Origin: Gordonia hydrophobica NBRC 16057
Lineage (GTDB): Bacteria > Actinomycetota > Actinomycetes > Mycobacteriales > Mycobacteriaceae
Assembly (NCBI RefSeq): GCF_001592365.1
Contig: NZ_BCWU01000006.1
Coordinates: 186,001 to 250,000 of the forward strand
DNA length: 64,000 bases
Reading direction: 5' to 3'
Numbering within the stretch: position 1 is the first letter of the stretch; the number at the start of each line of letters is the position of its first letter. Positions 49,077-59,025 of the stretch are shown piece by piece. The notes beneath the pieces are model-generated. The model did not search any database and was not told where the DNA came from. It worked only from the letters and a program-made list of their open reading frames with translations. Both the position numbers and the translations under genes were made by a program.

Positions 49077-49498
49077 GCCAGAACGACGCCCTCGACGCAG
49101 CCGCCGACGCGGAGAACGCCGCCGTCTTCACCTACGGCGTCCTCACTGCATTCACCACGCGCGAGGTCCGCACCACGGTCGCCGAAGACATCGCCGCCCA
49201 TCGGGTGCGCCGCGATCAGCTCAACGAGAAACTGCTCGACGCCGGGCGCGACGAGCGCACGCCCGCTCCCGGCTACACCCTGCCGGTAGAGGTGACCGAC
49301 CAGGAGTCCGCCGCCAAGGCCGCGATCACCGCCGAGCGCGACTGCGAGACCGCCTACCGCGCGCTGATCGAGCAGGCGTCCGACGCCTCGGTCCGACGGA
49401 TCGGCGTCGACGGCCTCACCGACTGCGCGTTGCGGTCGTCGTACTGGCGCGGGGTGGCCGGAGCCACCCCCCGGACCGTGGCGTTCCCCGGCCAGTAG
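49073..49498 (+). CDS. Ferritin-like (DUF4439) protein
   Basis: A 141-residue four-helix protein of the DUF4439 family, related in fold to ferritins. Segments such as LDAAADAENAAVFTYGVLTAFTTREVRTTVAEDIAAHRVRRDQL show a helix pattern, but the full diiron Glu/His set was not assigned from sequence. It is coupled by a 4-bp overlap to the preceding lipoprotein gene, so the two may form a complex at the membrane. ATG 49073. Metal content is unproven. Confidence 0.75.
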   Translation: MSQNDALDAAADAENAAVFTYGVLTAFTTREVRTTVAEDIAAHRVRRDQLNEKLLDAGRDERTPAPGYTLPVEVTDQESAAKAAITAERDCETAYRALIEQASDASVRRIGVDGLTDCALRSSYWRGVAGATPRTVAFPGQ

Positions 49499-49512
49499 CC
49501 GCTCGTCGTCGG

Positions 49513-51255
49513 CTATCCCCGCGCTGCCGCGATCACGGCGTCGACGGCGCCGTCGACCGGCGCCTGCACCGTCTCGCCGGTGAAGCGGTCGCGGATCTCG
49601 ATGGTGCCGTCGGCCCAGCCCCGGCCCACCACCACGACCACCGGCATGCCCAGCAGCTCGGCGTCCTTGAACTTGACGCCCGGCGACGCCTTGCGATCGT
49701 CGAACAGGATCGACAGACCGGCGGCGTCCAGATCGGCGGCGAGTTGCTGCGCGCCGGCGACGGCGGCCTCGTCTTTGTTCGCGATCACCAGGTGCACCGC
49801 GAACGGCGCCACCTCGCGCGGCCAGCGCAGCCCCTTCTCGTCGTGCATCTGCTCGGCGAGCACGGCGACCATGCGCGAGACGCCGAGTCCGTAGGACCCC
49901 ATGGTGACCCGGACCGGTTTGCCGTCCTCTCCGAGCACGTCGAGCTCGAAGGTGTCGGTGTACTTGCGACCGAGCTGGAAGATGTGCCCGATCTCGATGC
50001 CCTTCGCGGTCTCGAGCACGCCCTTGCCGTCCGGTGACGGGTCGCCCGCCCGTACCTCGGCGGCCTCGATGACGCCGTCGGGGGTGAAGTCGCGGCCACA
50101 GACCAGATCGACGTAGTGCTTGCCGGGCTCGTCGGCGCCGGTGATCCAGCGGGTGCCGCTGACCACACGCGGGTCGGCGAGGAAGCGGAAGCCCGCGGCC
50201 TGCACGCCCTTCGGGCCGATGTAGCCGCGGACGAGCTGCGGGTTGGCCTCGAAGTCGGCGTCGACGAGCAACTCCACCTCGGAGGGTTCGACGGATGCTT
50301 CGAGTCGCTTGAAGTCCACCTCCCGATCGCCCGGGACCGCGACGGCGGTGATCTCCCACTCGCCACCCGGCTTGCGAATCTTCACCATGATGTTCTTGAG
50401 GGTGTCGGCTGCGGTGTACTCGCCGTCGAGCGCCCCGTTGGCCCACTCGACGAGCGTGTCGATGGTCGGGGTGTCGCCGGTGTCGTGCACCGACGCGGCG
50501 GGCGCGTCGTCGAAACCGATTGCGTCCGGAACCGGCGTGATCACCGCTTCCACATTCGCGGCGTATCCCGACTCGGTGCTGCGCACGAAGGTGTCTTCAC
50601 CGACCTCGCACTCGGCCAAGAACTCCTCCGAGGCGCTACCGCCCATGGCGCCCGAGGTCGCCGCGACAATGACGTACTGGACGCCGAGTCGCTCGAAGAT
50701 GCGCTGGTAGGCGGCGCGGTGCGCGTCGTACGACGACGCCAGCCCCTCGTCGGTGAGGTCGAAGGAGTAGGAGTCCTTCATGACGAACTCACGACCGCGC
50801 AGCAGTCCCGCGCGGGGACGCTCCTCGTCGCGGTACTTGGTCTGCACCTGGTACAGCGTCACCGGGAGATCCTTGTACGAGCTGTACTCGCCCTTCACCA
50901 GCTGGGTGAAGATCTCCTCGTGCGTGGGACCGAGCAGCATGTCGGCGCCCTTGCGGTCCTTGACGCGGAACAGCGCGTCGCCGTACTCGGTCCACCGACC
51001 GGTGGCCTCGTACGGTTCGCGCGGCAGCAGCGCGGGCAGCAGGATCTCTTGCGCCCCGATCGCGTCCATCTCCTCGCGGACCAGGTTCTCGACGGCACGG
51101 AAGACCTTGAGGCCCAACGGCAGCCACTCGTAGACGCCGGGGGCGGCACGGCGGATGTAACCCGCGCGCACCAGCAGCTTGTGGCTCGGGACTTCGGCAT
51201 CGGCCGGGTCGTCGCGAAGGGTACGCAGAAACAGGTTCGACATCCGTGTGATCAC
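49513..51255 (-). CDS. proS: Prolyl-tRNA synthetase (bacterial type)
   Basis: A 580-residue class II aminoacyl-tRNA synthetase with motif 1 around [14 protein letters not shown], motif 2 around [27 protein letters not shown], and motif 3 near the end of the catalytic domain. Between motifs 2 and 3 lies the INS editing domain, and the anticodon-binding domain is at the C-terminus ([23 protein letters not shown]). GTG 51255 ([15 protein letters not shown]) is the start as in M. tuberculosis. It is the only aminoacyl-tRNA synthetase in the window and is convergent with the ferritin-like pair. Confidence 0.97.
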   Translation of the reverse strand: MITRMSNLFLRTLRDDPADAEVPSHKLLVRAGYIRRAAPGVYEWLPLGLKVFRAVENLVREEMDAIGAQEILLPALLPREPYEATGRWTEYGDALFRVKDRKGADMLLGPTHEEIFTQLVKGEYSSYKDLPVTLYQVQTKYRDEERPRAGLLRGREFVMKDSYSFDLTDEGLASSYDAHRAAYQRIFERLGVQYVIVAATSGAMGGSASEEFLAECEVGEDTFVRSTESGYAANVEAVITPVPDAIGFDDAPAASVHDTGDTPTIDTLVEWANGALDGEYTAADTLKNIMVKIRKPGGEWEITAVAVPGDREVDFKRLEASVEPSEVELLVDADFEANPQLVRGYIGPKGVQAAGFRFLADPRVVSGTRWITGADEPGKHYVDLVCGRDFTPDGVIEAAEVRAGDPSPDGKGVLETAKGIEIGHIFQLGRKYTDTFELDVLGEDGKPVRVTMGSYGLGVSRMVAVLAEQMHDEKGLRWPREVAPFAVHLVIANKDEAAVAGAQQLAADLDAAGLSILFDDRKASPGVKFKDAELLGMPVVVVVGRGWADGTIEIRDRFTGETVQAPVDGAVDAVIAAARG

Positions 51256-51303
51256 GATGTACCAGCTTAATGGGACCGACCCGCCGTTGGTTAGGGTGGT
51301 CGC

Positions 51304-52044
51304 GTGCTCGTGATCCTGCCTCCTTCGGAGACCAAGTCTGACGGCGGCACGTCCGCTCCGCTCCAGCTGGACGGGTTGACGCTGCCCGACCTGAATCCGA
51401 TCCGCCGCAAGCTCGCCGACGCGATCGTCGAGCTGGCGGCCGATCTCGACGCCTCCCGAACCGCTCTGGGCCTGGGCGCGTCGTCGGTCGCGGAGATCGA
51501 GCGCAACGCCGACCTCTGGGACTCGCCGACCCGCACCGCGATCACGCGGTACACCGGCGTCCTCTACGACGCACTCGACTATCCCGGAATGACGCGAGCG
51601 AGCAAGACCAAGGCGGGTGACCGGCTGATGATCGGCTCGGCGCTGTTCGGCGTGGTCGGCGCACGCGATCTGATTCCCGCATACCGCCTGTCCGGCGGTT
51701 CTCGGCTCCCCGGCTTCGGGACGCTCGGCTCACTATGGAAGCCGACGCTCTCCCCCGCGCTCGACGCGCTGGACGATTTCGTCGTCGACCTCCGCTCCGG
51801 CGTCTACCAGAAACTCGGACCGGTCCGCGGCGCGGTGACCGCGACAGTCGTCACCGAGGCCCCCGACGGTTCACGCAGCGTGGTCAGCCATTTCAACAAG
51901 CATTACAAGGGGCTGATGGCCCGCGAACTGGTCCGGACGCGTCGAACCGTGCGCGACGTCACCGCGCTGGCCGCCGTCCTCGCCGACGCGGGACAGCGCG
52001 TCGAGATCGACTCGTCAACCGCGATCACGGTCGTCACCGACTGA
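51304..52044 (+). CDS. yaaA: YaaA/DUF328-family peroxide-stress protein
   Basis: A 246-residue protein of the YaaA family, linked in E. coli to lowering free iron during peroxide stress. The N-terminal SETKSDGG segment and the conserved C-terminal region [20 protein letters not shown] are typical. GTG 51304 starts it, 48 bp from the divergent proS. It is divergent from proS and convergent with the small membrane protein at 52054. The iron-limiting role is known for the family, not shown here. Confidence 0.85.
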   Translation: MLVILPPSETKSDGGTSAPLQLDGLTLPDLNPIRRKLADAIVELAADLDASRTALGLGASSVAEIERNADLWDSPTRTAITRYTGVLYDALDYPGMTRASKTKAGDRLMIGSALFGVVGARDLIPAYRLSGGSRLPGFGTLGSLWKPTLSPALDALDDFVVDLRSGVYQKLGPVRGAVTATVVTEAPDGSRSVVSHFNKHYKGLMARELVRTRRTVRDVTALAAVLADAGQRVEIDSSTAITVVTD

Positions 52045-52053
52045 ATCCGACGA

Positions 52054-52515
52054 TCACTTGGCCTGGGGGAAGAACCACTGCTCGTCGTCGACGTCCTTGC
52101 GGGTGCGACGGTCGTCGACGATGGAGGCCTCCACGACTTCGTCGATCTGAGCCTTCTGAGCACGCAGGCGACCGTACCCGTAGGCGCCCGCCATGCCGAC
52201 GACGCCGGTGACCAGGCCGATCAGCATCTGAAACTCGCCGTTGTCGCTGCCTGCATCGGCGGAGATCCGGTAGATCCAGCCGTTGAGAGCGATCACCGCG
52301 AGCGCTCCGAACGTCAGCGGCACCACGAACGTAGTGGTGACAGAGTCCGGCAGCGGTACGATCCCCCGACTCCGGCGATAGAGTTGCCACGCCGACATCA
52401 CGACGACGGCGACGCCGACGAGGACGGCGGTGACCACGGGGTGCAGCCACCAGGCGCCGATCGCCGCGGCGAGGAGCAGAAGGCCGGCCAGACCTGCGGC
52501 CAAGCGTGCAGTCAT
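52054..52515 (-). CDS. Small membrane protein
   Basis: A 153-residue protein of unknown function with about four predicted membrane helices in two clusters: LAGLLLLAAAIGAWWLHPVVTAVLVGVAVVVM and VPLTFGALAVIALNGWIY plus MLIGLVTGVVGMAGAYGYG, and a charged C-terminal tail. Start ATG 52515, one base from the stop of the siroheme gene upstream on the minus strand, so it is probably co-transcribed with it. It is convergent with yaaA. Confidence 0.75.
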   Translation of the reverse strand: MTARLAAGLAGLLLLAAAIGAWWLHPVVTAVLVGVAVVVMSAWQLYRRSRGIVPLPDSVTTTFVVPLTFGALAVIALNGWIYRISADAGSDNGEFQMLIGLVTGVVGMAGAYGYGRLRAQKAQIDEVVEASIVDDRRTRKDVDDEQWFFPQAK

Positions 52516-52516
52516 G

Positions 52517-53737
52517 TCAGAACTCCAGTACTCGATCCGCGTCGGTGAAACCGGCCACCGGTCCGACGACGGCGATCGCCGGAGCGATCAACTTCTCCTC
52601 GCGCGCGGTCTGCCCGGCGTGCGCGAGGTCGGTGCGCAGCAACCGCTGGTCGGCACGCGAGGCGTTCTCGATGAACGCGACCGGCGTGTCGCCCGCCCGC
52701 CCGCCGTCGAGCAGCGCCGTCGCGAACTCGTCGATCCGCTTCACCGCCATCATGATCACGATGGTGCCTCGCATCTGCGCCAGCGCCGGCCAGTTGGTCA
52801 GCGAGTCGGGATGATCCGGACCCACGTGACCGGACACGATGGTGACCTCGTGCGTCACCCCGCGATGGGTGACGGGGATGCCCGCCAGTTCCGGTCCCGC
52901 GATCGGGCTGCTGATTCCGGGCACCACGGTCACCGGCACGCCGGCGTCGGCGCACGCCTGCAGTTCCTCGAAACCGCGGCCGTACACGTACGGGTCGCCG
53001 CCCTTGAGCCGGACGACGAACTTGCCGGCCTTGGCGCGGTCGATGAGGATCTCGTTGATCTGCTCCTGCCGCATCGCCCGGCCGTACGGCACCTTGGCGG
53101 CGTCGATGACCTCGACCTGCGGGCCCAGTTCGTCCAACAGTCCGATCGGCGCCAACCGATCGGCCACCACGACATCGGCCTCGGCGAGCAGTTTGCGGCC
53201 GCGCACGGTGATCAGATCCGAGTCGCCGGGACCGCCGCCGACCAGTGCGACGCCCGCCGCATGTCGGGGACCGTCGCCCACCTGGAGCGACGTCCCGTCG
53301 GCGAGGGCGTCGCTGATCGCCGTGCGGACCGCGCCCGACCGGCGGTAGTCGCCGCCCGCCAGAACGCCGAACTGCAGGTCGCGGTATGTCCCGGACGCCG
53401 GCGTGACCGCGGTCCCCAGCTTGCCGTCGTCGGCGCGGACACAGAACACCCGCGTGCGTTCGGCCTCGGCGACGACCGCCGCGTTGACGTCCGGATCGTC
53501 GGTGCACGCCATCGCGTACCAGGCGCCCGCGAGGTCGCCGTCCGCGTAGGCACGACGATGCACGGTCACCGCGACCTCGGATTCGACGGCCGGGGTCGGG
53601 TCGACGGCGATGACGTGGACGTCGGCGCCCGCGGCGATCAGATTCGGCAGACGCCGTTGCGCGACGCCGCCGCCTCCGACGACCACCACGCGACGCCCGC
53701 GCAGGTCGAGTCCGGCGAGATAATGGGGTTGCACCAT
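52517..53737 (-). CDS. cysG: Siroheme synthase fusion: precorrin-2 dehydrogenase plus uroporphyrinogen-III methyltransferase
   Basis: A 406-residue bifunctional enzyme. The N-terminal Met8-like half (GRRVVVVGGGGVAQRRLPNLIAAGADV) would oxidise precorrin-2 and insert iron; the C-terminal half is a SUMT, with VALVGGGPGDSDLITVRGRKLLAEADVVVADRL, KGGDPYVYGRG and the AdoMet-binding GIPVTHRGV region. Siroheme is the cofactor of sulfite and nitrite reductases. ATG 53737. A CysG-like gene sits in the same place in mycobacteria. It is followed by a small membrane protein. Confidence 0.93.
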   Translation of the reverse strand: MVQPHYLAGLDLRGRRVVVVGGGGVAQRRLPNLIAAGADVHVIAVDPTPAVESEVAVTVHRRAYADGDLAGAWYAMACTDDPDVNAAVVAEAERTRVFCVRADDGKLGTAVTPASGTYRDLQFGVLAGGDYRRSGAVRTAISDALADGTSLQVGDGPRHAAGVALVGGGPGDSDLITVRGRKLLAEADVVVADRLAPIGLLDELGPQVEVIDAAKVPYGRAMRQEQINEILIDRAKAGKFVVRLKGGDPYVYGRGFEELQACADAGVPVTVVPGISSPIAGPELAGIPVTHRGVTHEVTIVSGHVGPDHPDSLTNWPALAQMRGTIVIMMAVKRIDEFATALLDGGRAGDTPVAFIENASRADQRLLRTDLAHAGQTAREEKLIAPAIAVVGPVAGFTDADRVLEF

Positions 53738-53788
53738 GACAGACCAGCCTAGTCGGTGGGTGCGTGTGACCCGGCCCGCGCCCGACGC

Positions 53789-54757
53789 TCACCGGGCTGC
53801 GGCACGCTCCAGCGCGCGAGCCCGCGACTCCTCGAACTTGGCGACCTTGATGTTCATCTGCGCCAAGTACTCGGACAGTTTGTCGCGGTACATCTCGCCG
53901 AGCGGGCCGAAGTCGTCGCGATCGAAGATCCGCCACTTCCGCAGCACCGGCAGCACCACGTCGTGCAGGTGCTGCGGAAGGTCGTAGATGCCGCCCTTGG
54001 CGATGAGCACGGCGTTCCGTCGGAAGTTCGGCATCGTGGCGCCCGGCATCTGGAAGTTCGAGACGATCAGGTAGATGGCCGCCATGGCCTCGTCGGGCAC
54101 CAGATCCAGCGCCCCGGCGACCACGTTCCGGTAGAACAGCATGTGCAGATTCTCGTCGGCGGCGACACGCGCCAGCATGCGGTCGGCGATCGGATCTCCG
54201 CAGGCCTTCCCGGTGTTGCGGTGGCTCACCCGGGTCGCGAGCTCCTGGAACGAGACGTAGGCGACCGCGAGCAGCATGTCGTAGCTGTGGTCGCGCTGAC
54301 CGTCGTCGTCGGGCAGCGGGTCGAATCCGCCGATCATGTGCAGCATCCGGGTGCGTTCCAACTCCACCGGGTCGACGCCGCGGGTCACCACGAGGTAGTC
54401 GCGCATCACGATGGAGTGCCGCATCTCCTCGGCAGTCCACCTCCCGACCCAGTAGCCCCAGGCGTCGTCGAGGCTGAAGTTGTCGGCGATCACCCGGTGA
54501 TACGACGGCAGGTTGTCCTCGGTGAGCAGGTTCGTGATCATCGCCGCTTTCGCGGTCTCCGACAGCTGCGACTGCTCGGGATCCCAGTCCACGCCCCCGA
54601 GGGCGGCGAAGTTCCGTCCGTCGTCCCAGGGAACGTAGTCGTGCGGGTTCCAATCGATCGTCATCTTGAGGTGACGCTCCACCTCGGTCTCACACACGGG
54701 CAGGAGTTCACGCAGCAGGTCGCCGCCGGTCATCGGGGTGCCGATCAAACTGGTCAT
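53789..54757 (-). CDS. Acyl-ACP desaturase (stearoyl-ACP desaturase family)
   Basis: A 322-residue soluble diiron desaturase that inserts a cis double bond in acyl-ACP, needing O2 and reduced ferredoxin. The iron ligands are in [15 protein letters not shown] (EExxH) and in the later [11 protein letters not shown] (ENLH). Mycobacterial relatives are DesA1/DesA2. ATG 54757 is chosen; the longer reading to 54859 overlaps the divergent promoter. It is divergent from the DosR-like regulator, with a DosR-like box at 54791-54810 between them. Confidence 0.9.
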   Translation of the reverse strand: MTSLIGTPMTGGDLLRELLPVCETEVERHLKMTIDWNPHDYVPWDDGRNFAALGGVDWDPEQSQLSETAKAAMITNLLTEDNLPSYHRVIADNFSLDDAWGYWVGRWTAEEMRHSIVMRDYLVVTRGVDPVELERTRMLHMIGGFDPLPDDDGQRDHSYDMLLAVAYVSFQELATRVSHRNTGKACGDPIADRMLARVAADENLHMLFYRNVVAGALDLVPDEAMAAIYLIVSNFQMPGATMPNFRRNAVLIAKGGIYDLPQHLHDVVLPVLRKWRIFDRDDFGPLGEMYRDKLSEYLAQMNIKVAKFEESRARALERAAAR

Positions 54758-54790
54758 GGTTCCCACTCTGGTGGTCACCACCTGCGATTT

Positions 54791-54810
54791 CTCGGGGCGA
54801 AGGTCCCGTC
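54791..54810. promoter_or_regulatory. DosR-box-like palindrome
   Basis: CTCGGGGCGAAGGTCCCGTC matches 14 of 20 positions of the DosR consensus, keeping both GGG/CCC half-sites with the central C and G. It lies in the 100-bp divergent space between the acyl-ACP desaturase start (54757) and the response-regulator start (54858), 33 and 47 bp from each. A GC-rich genome can give such matches by chance, so the call needs footprinting or comparison. Confidence 0.4.
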
Positions 54811-54857
54811 GACATTGGGCCCCGAGTCGCCTCCTGCCCTGTTGTAGCGTTGAGGCC

Positions 54858-55511
54858 ATGGCCGAAACAGCACCCAGGCATCGCGTCTTTCTCGTCGACG
54901 ATCACGAGCTCGTCAGGCGCGGTCTCCGCGATCTGTTGAGCACCGCGGAGGACCTCGAAGTGGTCGGCGAGGCTGCCACTGTCGACGAGGCGTGGGTGGG
55001 CATCAATGCCACCAAACCCGACGTCGCCGTGCTCGACGTCCGGCTCCCCGACGGCAACGGCGTGGAACTGTGCCGATCCGTGCGGAGCGCGCTGCCGCGG
55101 GTGCACTGTCTGATGCTCACCAGCTACGCCGACGACGACGCGCTGCTGGCCGCGGTCCTGGCCGGAGCCTCCGGATTCGTCCTGAAGCAGATCCTCGGAC
55201 ACAACCTGGTGGCCGCCGTGCGGACCGTGGGCGCCGGCGGGTCGCTGCTCGACGATCGGAGCACCGCCGCCCTCCTGGCACGACTGCGCGACGGCGAGCC
55301 CACCGATCCCCTCGCTCGCCTCACCGGTCAGGAGCGGGAGGTGTTCACCCTGATCGGTCAGGGGATGACGAATCGGCAAATCGCCGACACGATGTTCCTC
55401 GCCGAGAAGACGATCAAGAACTACGTCTCGCGCATCCTCGCGAAGCTCGACATGCAGCGTCGTACCCAGGTCGCGGTACTCGCGACCGAACTGCGCGCAC
55501 GGGAGCGCTGA
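54858..55511 (+). CDS. LuxR-type response regulator (DosR/DevR-like)
   Basis: A 217-residue NarL-family response regulator. The receiver domain carries [14 protein letters not shown] (acidic pair), the phospho-acceptor Asp60 in [12 protein letters not shown], and Lys110 in GFVLK; the LuxR-type HTH is [40 protein letters not shown]. Overall it closely resembles DosR. Its likely sensor kinase is the convergent gene at 55539-57179, 28 bp away. It is divergent from an O2-dependent desaturase, with a DosR-like box between. Whether it responds to hypoxia is inference from the kinase's haem-GAF motif. Confidence 0.92.
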   Translation: MAETAPRHRVFLVDDHELVRRGLRDLLSTAEDLEVVGEAATVDEAWVGINATKPDVAVLDVRLPDGNGVELCRSVRSALPRVHCLMLTSYADDDALLAAVLAGASGFVLKQILGHNLVAAVRTVGAGGSLLDDRSTAALLARLRDGEPTDPLARLTGQEREVFTLIGQGMTNRQIADTMFLAEKTIKNYVSRILAKLDMQRRTQVAVLATELRARER

Positions 55512-55538
55512 CTCGAGAGCTCGCCCACCGCGAGCACG

Positions 55539-57179
55539 TCAGTGCAGCGGCGCGGTCCAGGTCAGCGTGGTGCCGCTCGCAGCGCTGCTGGTGATTGTGA
55601 AGTTGCCGTCGCAGTTGTCGGCGCGACGGGTCAGATTCGCCAGCCCCGAGTACTCGGCGGTCGGCGGGATCCCCCGTCCGTTGTCGGTCACCTCCACGGT
55701 CACCACATCGTCGGCGACGATCCGCACACCGATCCGATCGGCGCCCGAGTGCCGGAGGGCGTTCGAGATCCCCTCGCGCAGCACCGCTTCGATGTGCGGC
55801 GCCAGCCCGTCGGGCACCAGGGTGTCGACGGGTCCGAGGAACGCGACGCTGGGCACGATCGGTGCATGCGCCGCGACCTCGGCGACCACGTCGAGTACCC
55901 GCCGCCGGAGCGTGACGGCTCCGCCGTGACCGGGCATCCCCTGGAGGTCGAAGATCGAGGTCCGGATCTGCGCGATGGTGCCGTCGAGATCGGTGATGAC
56001 CTGTTCCAGTCGCTCCTCGTCGATGACGGTGCAGTCCAATTCGTGCCGTGCGGCCTGCATGGTCTGCACCGACATCCCGATCGCGAACAGTCGCTGAATC
56101 ACCAGATCATGCAGGTCGCGGGCGATTCGGTGGCGATCCTCCAGCAACTGCAGATCACGGCTGAGCTGCTGTTGGTCGGCGTACGCGAGGGCGAGCGAGG
56201 CCACGCGCGCGGCGCCCTGCAGACCGGCCACCTCCTCGCCGGTCCAGTAGCGGCGTTCTCCCCGCGTCACCACGATCGCCGACTCACCCTGACCGCCCTG
56301 CAGCGGCTGAACGGTGACCCATCCCGCGCCGCGCCGCAGCCACGGCTGTGAACCGGCAAGCAGTTGTCGTACCACCAGTCGCCCGGCCGCGACCTCGTCG
56401 TCCGGGTCGACGACGGCGAACAGATTCTCGACGTCCGGCAGTGCGCCCGTGTGCCCCGCCACCTGCGCGCCGGTGACGATGAAGACGTCGACGGCCCCGG
56501 TGAGTGCCGAGACGTCCCGGCAGAGGCCGTCGAGCGTGTCCGTCAGTTCGGTGCCGGCCAACGGCTCCGAGCCGCGGTCGGCGATCACCTGCATCCACCG
56601 CAGGCGCGCCTGCGCCCGTTCGAAGGCGCGCGAGTTGTCGACCGCGATCCCGACGGCGACGGCGAGCACGGCGACGATCTTCTCGTCGAGCGGGGTGAAC
56701 TCCGGAGCCCCCTGCTTCTCGGTGAGGTAGATACTGCCGAACAGCTCGTCGCGCACGATGATCGGCGCGCCGAGGAACGTGTCCATCGGCGGATGGTTGG
56801 GCGGGAATCCGACCGACGACGGATGGTCGGAGAGTTTCCCGATGCGGAGCACCTCGGGATGGTGGAGCAGTTCGCCGAGCACACCGCGCCCGACGGGCAG
56901 CGGCCCCATCGTCGCCCGGATCTCCGGGGAGATGCCGGTGTGGACGAACGCCTGCAGACTCAGTTCCGGCCCGCGGACGCCGACCGCACAGTACCGCGCG
57001 GCCAACGCGTCGGCGGCCACCTCGGCGATGCGCTGCAACGCTTGATCGAGTTCCAGCCCGCGCCCCACCAGGAGGACGGCCTCCAGCAGGTCGCGCATCG
57101 TCGTCGGGTCACCCACGGTGGCGTCGGCGAGGGCGTCGAGCGCCGCATGCACTCCGGCCAGGTCGCGTCGGCGGGTCAC
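55539..57179 (-). CDS. GAF-domain sensor histidine kinase (DosS/DosT-like)
   Basis: A 546-residue kinase with two GAF domains (residues about 40-190 and 205-340), a HisKA_3 domain with the phospho-His in RIARDLHDLV (His357), and a HATPase_c domain (ISNALRHSGADRI, DNGRGIPPTAEYSGL). In GAF-1 the sequence PPNHPPMDTFLG aligns with the DosS haem-ligand region, so His129 may bind haem and sense O2, NO or CO; this is from recalled homology. GTG 57179. It is convergent with its likely partner regulator at 54858-55511, an unusual split arrangement, since DosR and DosS are co-transcribed in M. tuberculosis. Confidence 0.92.
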   Translation of the reverse strand: MTRRRDLAGVHAALDALADATVGDPTTMRDLLEAVLLVGRGLELDQALQRIAEVAADALAARYCAVGVRGPELSLQAFVHTGISPEIRATMGPLPVGRGVLGELLHHPEVLRIGKLSDHPSSVGFPPNHPPMDTFLGAPIIVRDELFGSIYLTEKQGAPEFTPLDEKIVAVLAVAVGIAVDNSRAFERAQARLRWMQVIADRGSEPLAGTELTDTLDGLCRDVSALTGAVDVFIVTGAQVAGHTGALPDVENLFAVVDPDDEVAAGRLVVRQLLAGSQPWLRRGAGWVTVQPLQGGQGESAIVVTRGERRYWTGEEVAGLQGAARVASLALAYADQQQLSRDLQLLEDRHRIARDLHDLVIQRLFAIGMSVQTMQAARHELDCTVIDEERLEQVITDLDGTIAQIRTSIFDLQGMPGHGGAVTLRRRVLDVVAEVAAHAPIVPSVAFLGPVDTLVPDGLAPHIEAVLREGISNALRHSGADRIGVRIVADDVVTVEVTDNGRGIPPTAEYSGLANLTRRADNCDGNFTITSSAASGTTLTWTAPLH

Positions 57180-57210
57180 AATGCATCGGCTCCTTTCGAT
57201 GAACGAACAA

Positions 57211-57246
57211 CGCCGCGAGACCAGCACGCTGACTGGTCTCGCGGCG
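57211..57246 (-). terminator. Terminator hairpin after mqo
   Basis: CGCCGCGAGACCAG (57211-57224) and CTGGTCTCGCGGCG (57233-57246) are perfect 14-bp complements around an 8-base loop, followed on the minus strand by a TTGTTCGTT stretch. It lies between the mqo stop (57303) and the start of the histidine kinase (57179) and should terminate mqo. Confidence 0.9.
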
Positions 57247-57302
57247 TGTGGGGCGTTTGCGGTGATGGTACGCCCGTGATCGCGTGCGGTGAGGCCGAGG
57301 AG

Positions 57303-58835
57303 TTATCCGTTGACCTGTGCGGCGCCGGTCTGTCCGGCATCGCTCTGTCCGGCGCTGTCCTTTCCGGTGAGCTGCAGGCTCCGGCCGGTCCAGTCCCACA
57401 GTTCCCGGTACAGCGACGGGTTGTCGTTGAGCTTCTGGCCGAACGACGGGATCATCTCGGTGAGCTTGCTCTTCCAGCCGTCGAAGCGGGTGCCGCCGAA
57501 GCACTGCTCCAGCACCGAGATCATGGCGGGAACGGCGGTCGACGCGCCCGGCGAGGCGCCGAGCAGGCCGGCGAGCGTGCCTTCGCCCTCGGCGACGACA
57601 GCGGTGCCGAACTCGAGTTTGCCGCCTGCGCCGTGCTTGCGGATCACCTGGACGCGCTGGCCTGCGGTGATGAGCTCCCAGTCCTCACCGACCGCCCGCG
57701 GCGCGAAGTCCTGCAGCGTGTGGACGCGATCGACGGGGCTCGCGGCGAGCTCGGAGATCAGGTACTTGAGCAGACCGAACTCCTGCGGCGCGATCGACAG
57801 CATCGGCAACAGGTTGCCCGGCTTCACCGACTTCGGGAGGTCCATGATCCCGCCGGACTTGAGGAACTTCGGCGACCAGCCCGCGTACGGCCCGAACAGC
57901 AGTCCCTTGTCGTGGTTGATGACGCGCGTGTCGAGGTGCGGCACCGACATCGGCGGAGCGCCGACGGCGGCCTGACCGTACACCTTCGCCGAGTGCTGAG
58001 CGATGACCTCCGGGTTGGTGCAGCGGAAGAACTCGCCGCTGACCGGGAAGCCGCCGAAGCCCTTGGCCTCCTTGATGCCGGACTTCTGCAGCAGGTGCAG
58101 CGCGCCGCCGCCCGCGCCGACGAAGACGAACTTCGCCTCCACGCGCAGCGTCTCACCGTTCCGGCTGTTGCGGACCTTGATGAGCCAGCTGCCGTCGGAC
58201 TGTTTGGTGAGGTTGCGGACCTCGTGACCGAAGTAGAGGTCAGCGTCGCGACCGACGTAGTTCAGGAGCTGCTGGGTGAGTGCGCCGAAGTCGACGTCGG
58301 TGCCGTCCTCGAACCAGTTGAGGCCGACCGGGTTGGAGAAGTCGCGTCCGGCGGACATGAGCGGCAGACGTTCGGCGAAGACGGCGTCGTCGTCGATGAA
58401 CTCCATGCCCTCGAACAGGGTCTGACTCGCCAGGGCCGCGTGCCGCTTACGGAGGAAGTCGACACCGTCCTGGCCGTGGCAGAAGCTCACGTGCGGGATG
58501 GGGTTGATGAACTCGTCCGGCGCCCCGAGGAGCCCCTTGTCGACGCCGAACGACCAGAACTGACGCGACATCTGGAACTGCTCGTTGATGCCCAGCGCCT
58601 TGGTGATGTCGATGTCACCGTTTGCGTCGGCCGGGGTGTAGTTCAGCTCGCACAGCGCCGAGTGACCGGTGCCCGCGTTGTTCCACGGGTCGCTGCTCTC
58701 CGCCGCGGCCGCTTCGAGTCGCTCGAACACGCTGATCGACCAGCTCGGTTCCAATTGGCGGAGCAGTGCACCGAGCGTGGCGCTCATGATTCCCGCGCCG
58801 ACGAGCGCTACATCCGTCTTGATCACTGTGGCCAC
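57303..58835 (-). CDS. mqo: Malate:quinone oxidoreductase
   Basis: FAD-dependent membrane-associated enzyme that oxidises malate to oxaloacetate and passes electrons to menaquinone, replacing or helping malate dehydrogenase in the TCA cycle. The 510-residue protein begins with the FAD-binding GXGXXG-type sequence [18 protein letters not shown], then [35 protein letters not shown] and [21 protein letters not shown] 58835, nine bases from GGAGGAG, aligns with the M. tuberculosis start. A strong hairpin terminator follows. mtr is nearby on the opposite strand. Confidence 0.95.
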   Translation of the reverse strand: MATVIKTDVALVGAGIMSATLGALLRQLEPSWSISVFERLEAAAAESSDPWNNAGTGHSALCELNYTPADANGDIDITKALGINEQFQMSRQFWSFGVDKGLLGAPDEFINPIPHVSFCHGQDGVDFLRKRHAALASQTLFEGMEFIDDDAVFAERLPLMSAGRDFSNPVGLNWFEDGTDVDFGALTQQLLNYVGRDADLYFGHEVRNLTKQSDGSWLIKVRNSRNGETLRVEAKFVFVGAGGGALHLLQKSGIKEAKGFGGFPVSGEFFRCTNPEVIAQHSAKVYGQAAVGAPPMSVPHLDTRVINHDKGLLFGPYAGWSPKFLKSGGIMDLPKSVKPGNLLPMLSIAPQEFGLLKYLISELAASPVDRVHTLQDFAPRAVGEDWELITAGQRVQVIRKHGAGGKLEFGTAVVAEGEGTLAGLLGASPGASTAVPAMISVLEQCFGGTRFDGWKSKLTEMIPSFGQKLNDNPSLYRELWDWTGRSLQLTGKDSAGQSDAGQTGAAQVNG

Positions 58836-59025
58836 GCTGTTGAACTCCTCCACCCATAGGGCATTCAAGACCTGTTTCCGCCTCATTGTTCACCATGGCG
58901 TTGTCAGAGCAGGCATCGGTTACCTCAAGTGTGGGGTGTGCGACATCGCGTGCCACGCCGACCTATCGATCGTTCTGCCGGGGACGAGAAGCGCGGTGTC
59001 GGGTTCGCACCTTAAGGTGGACCGC

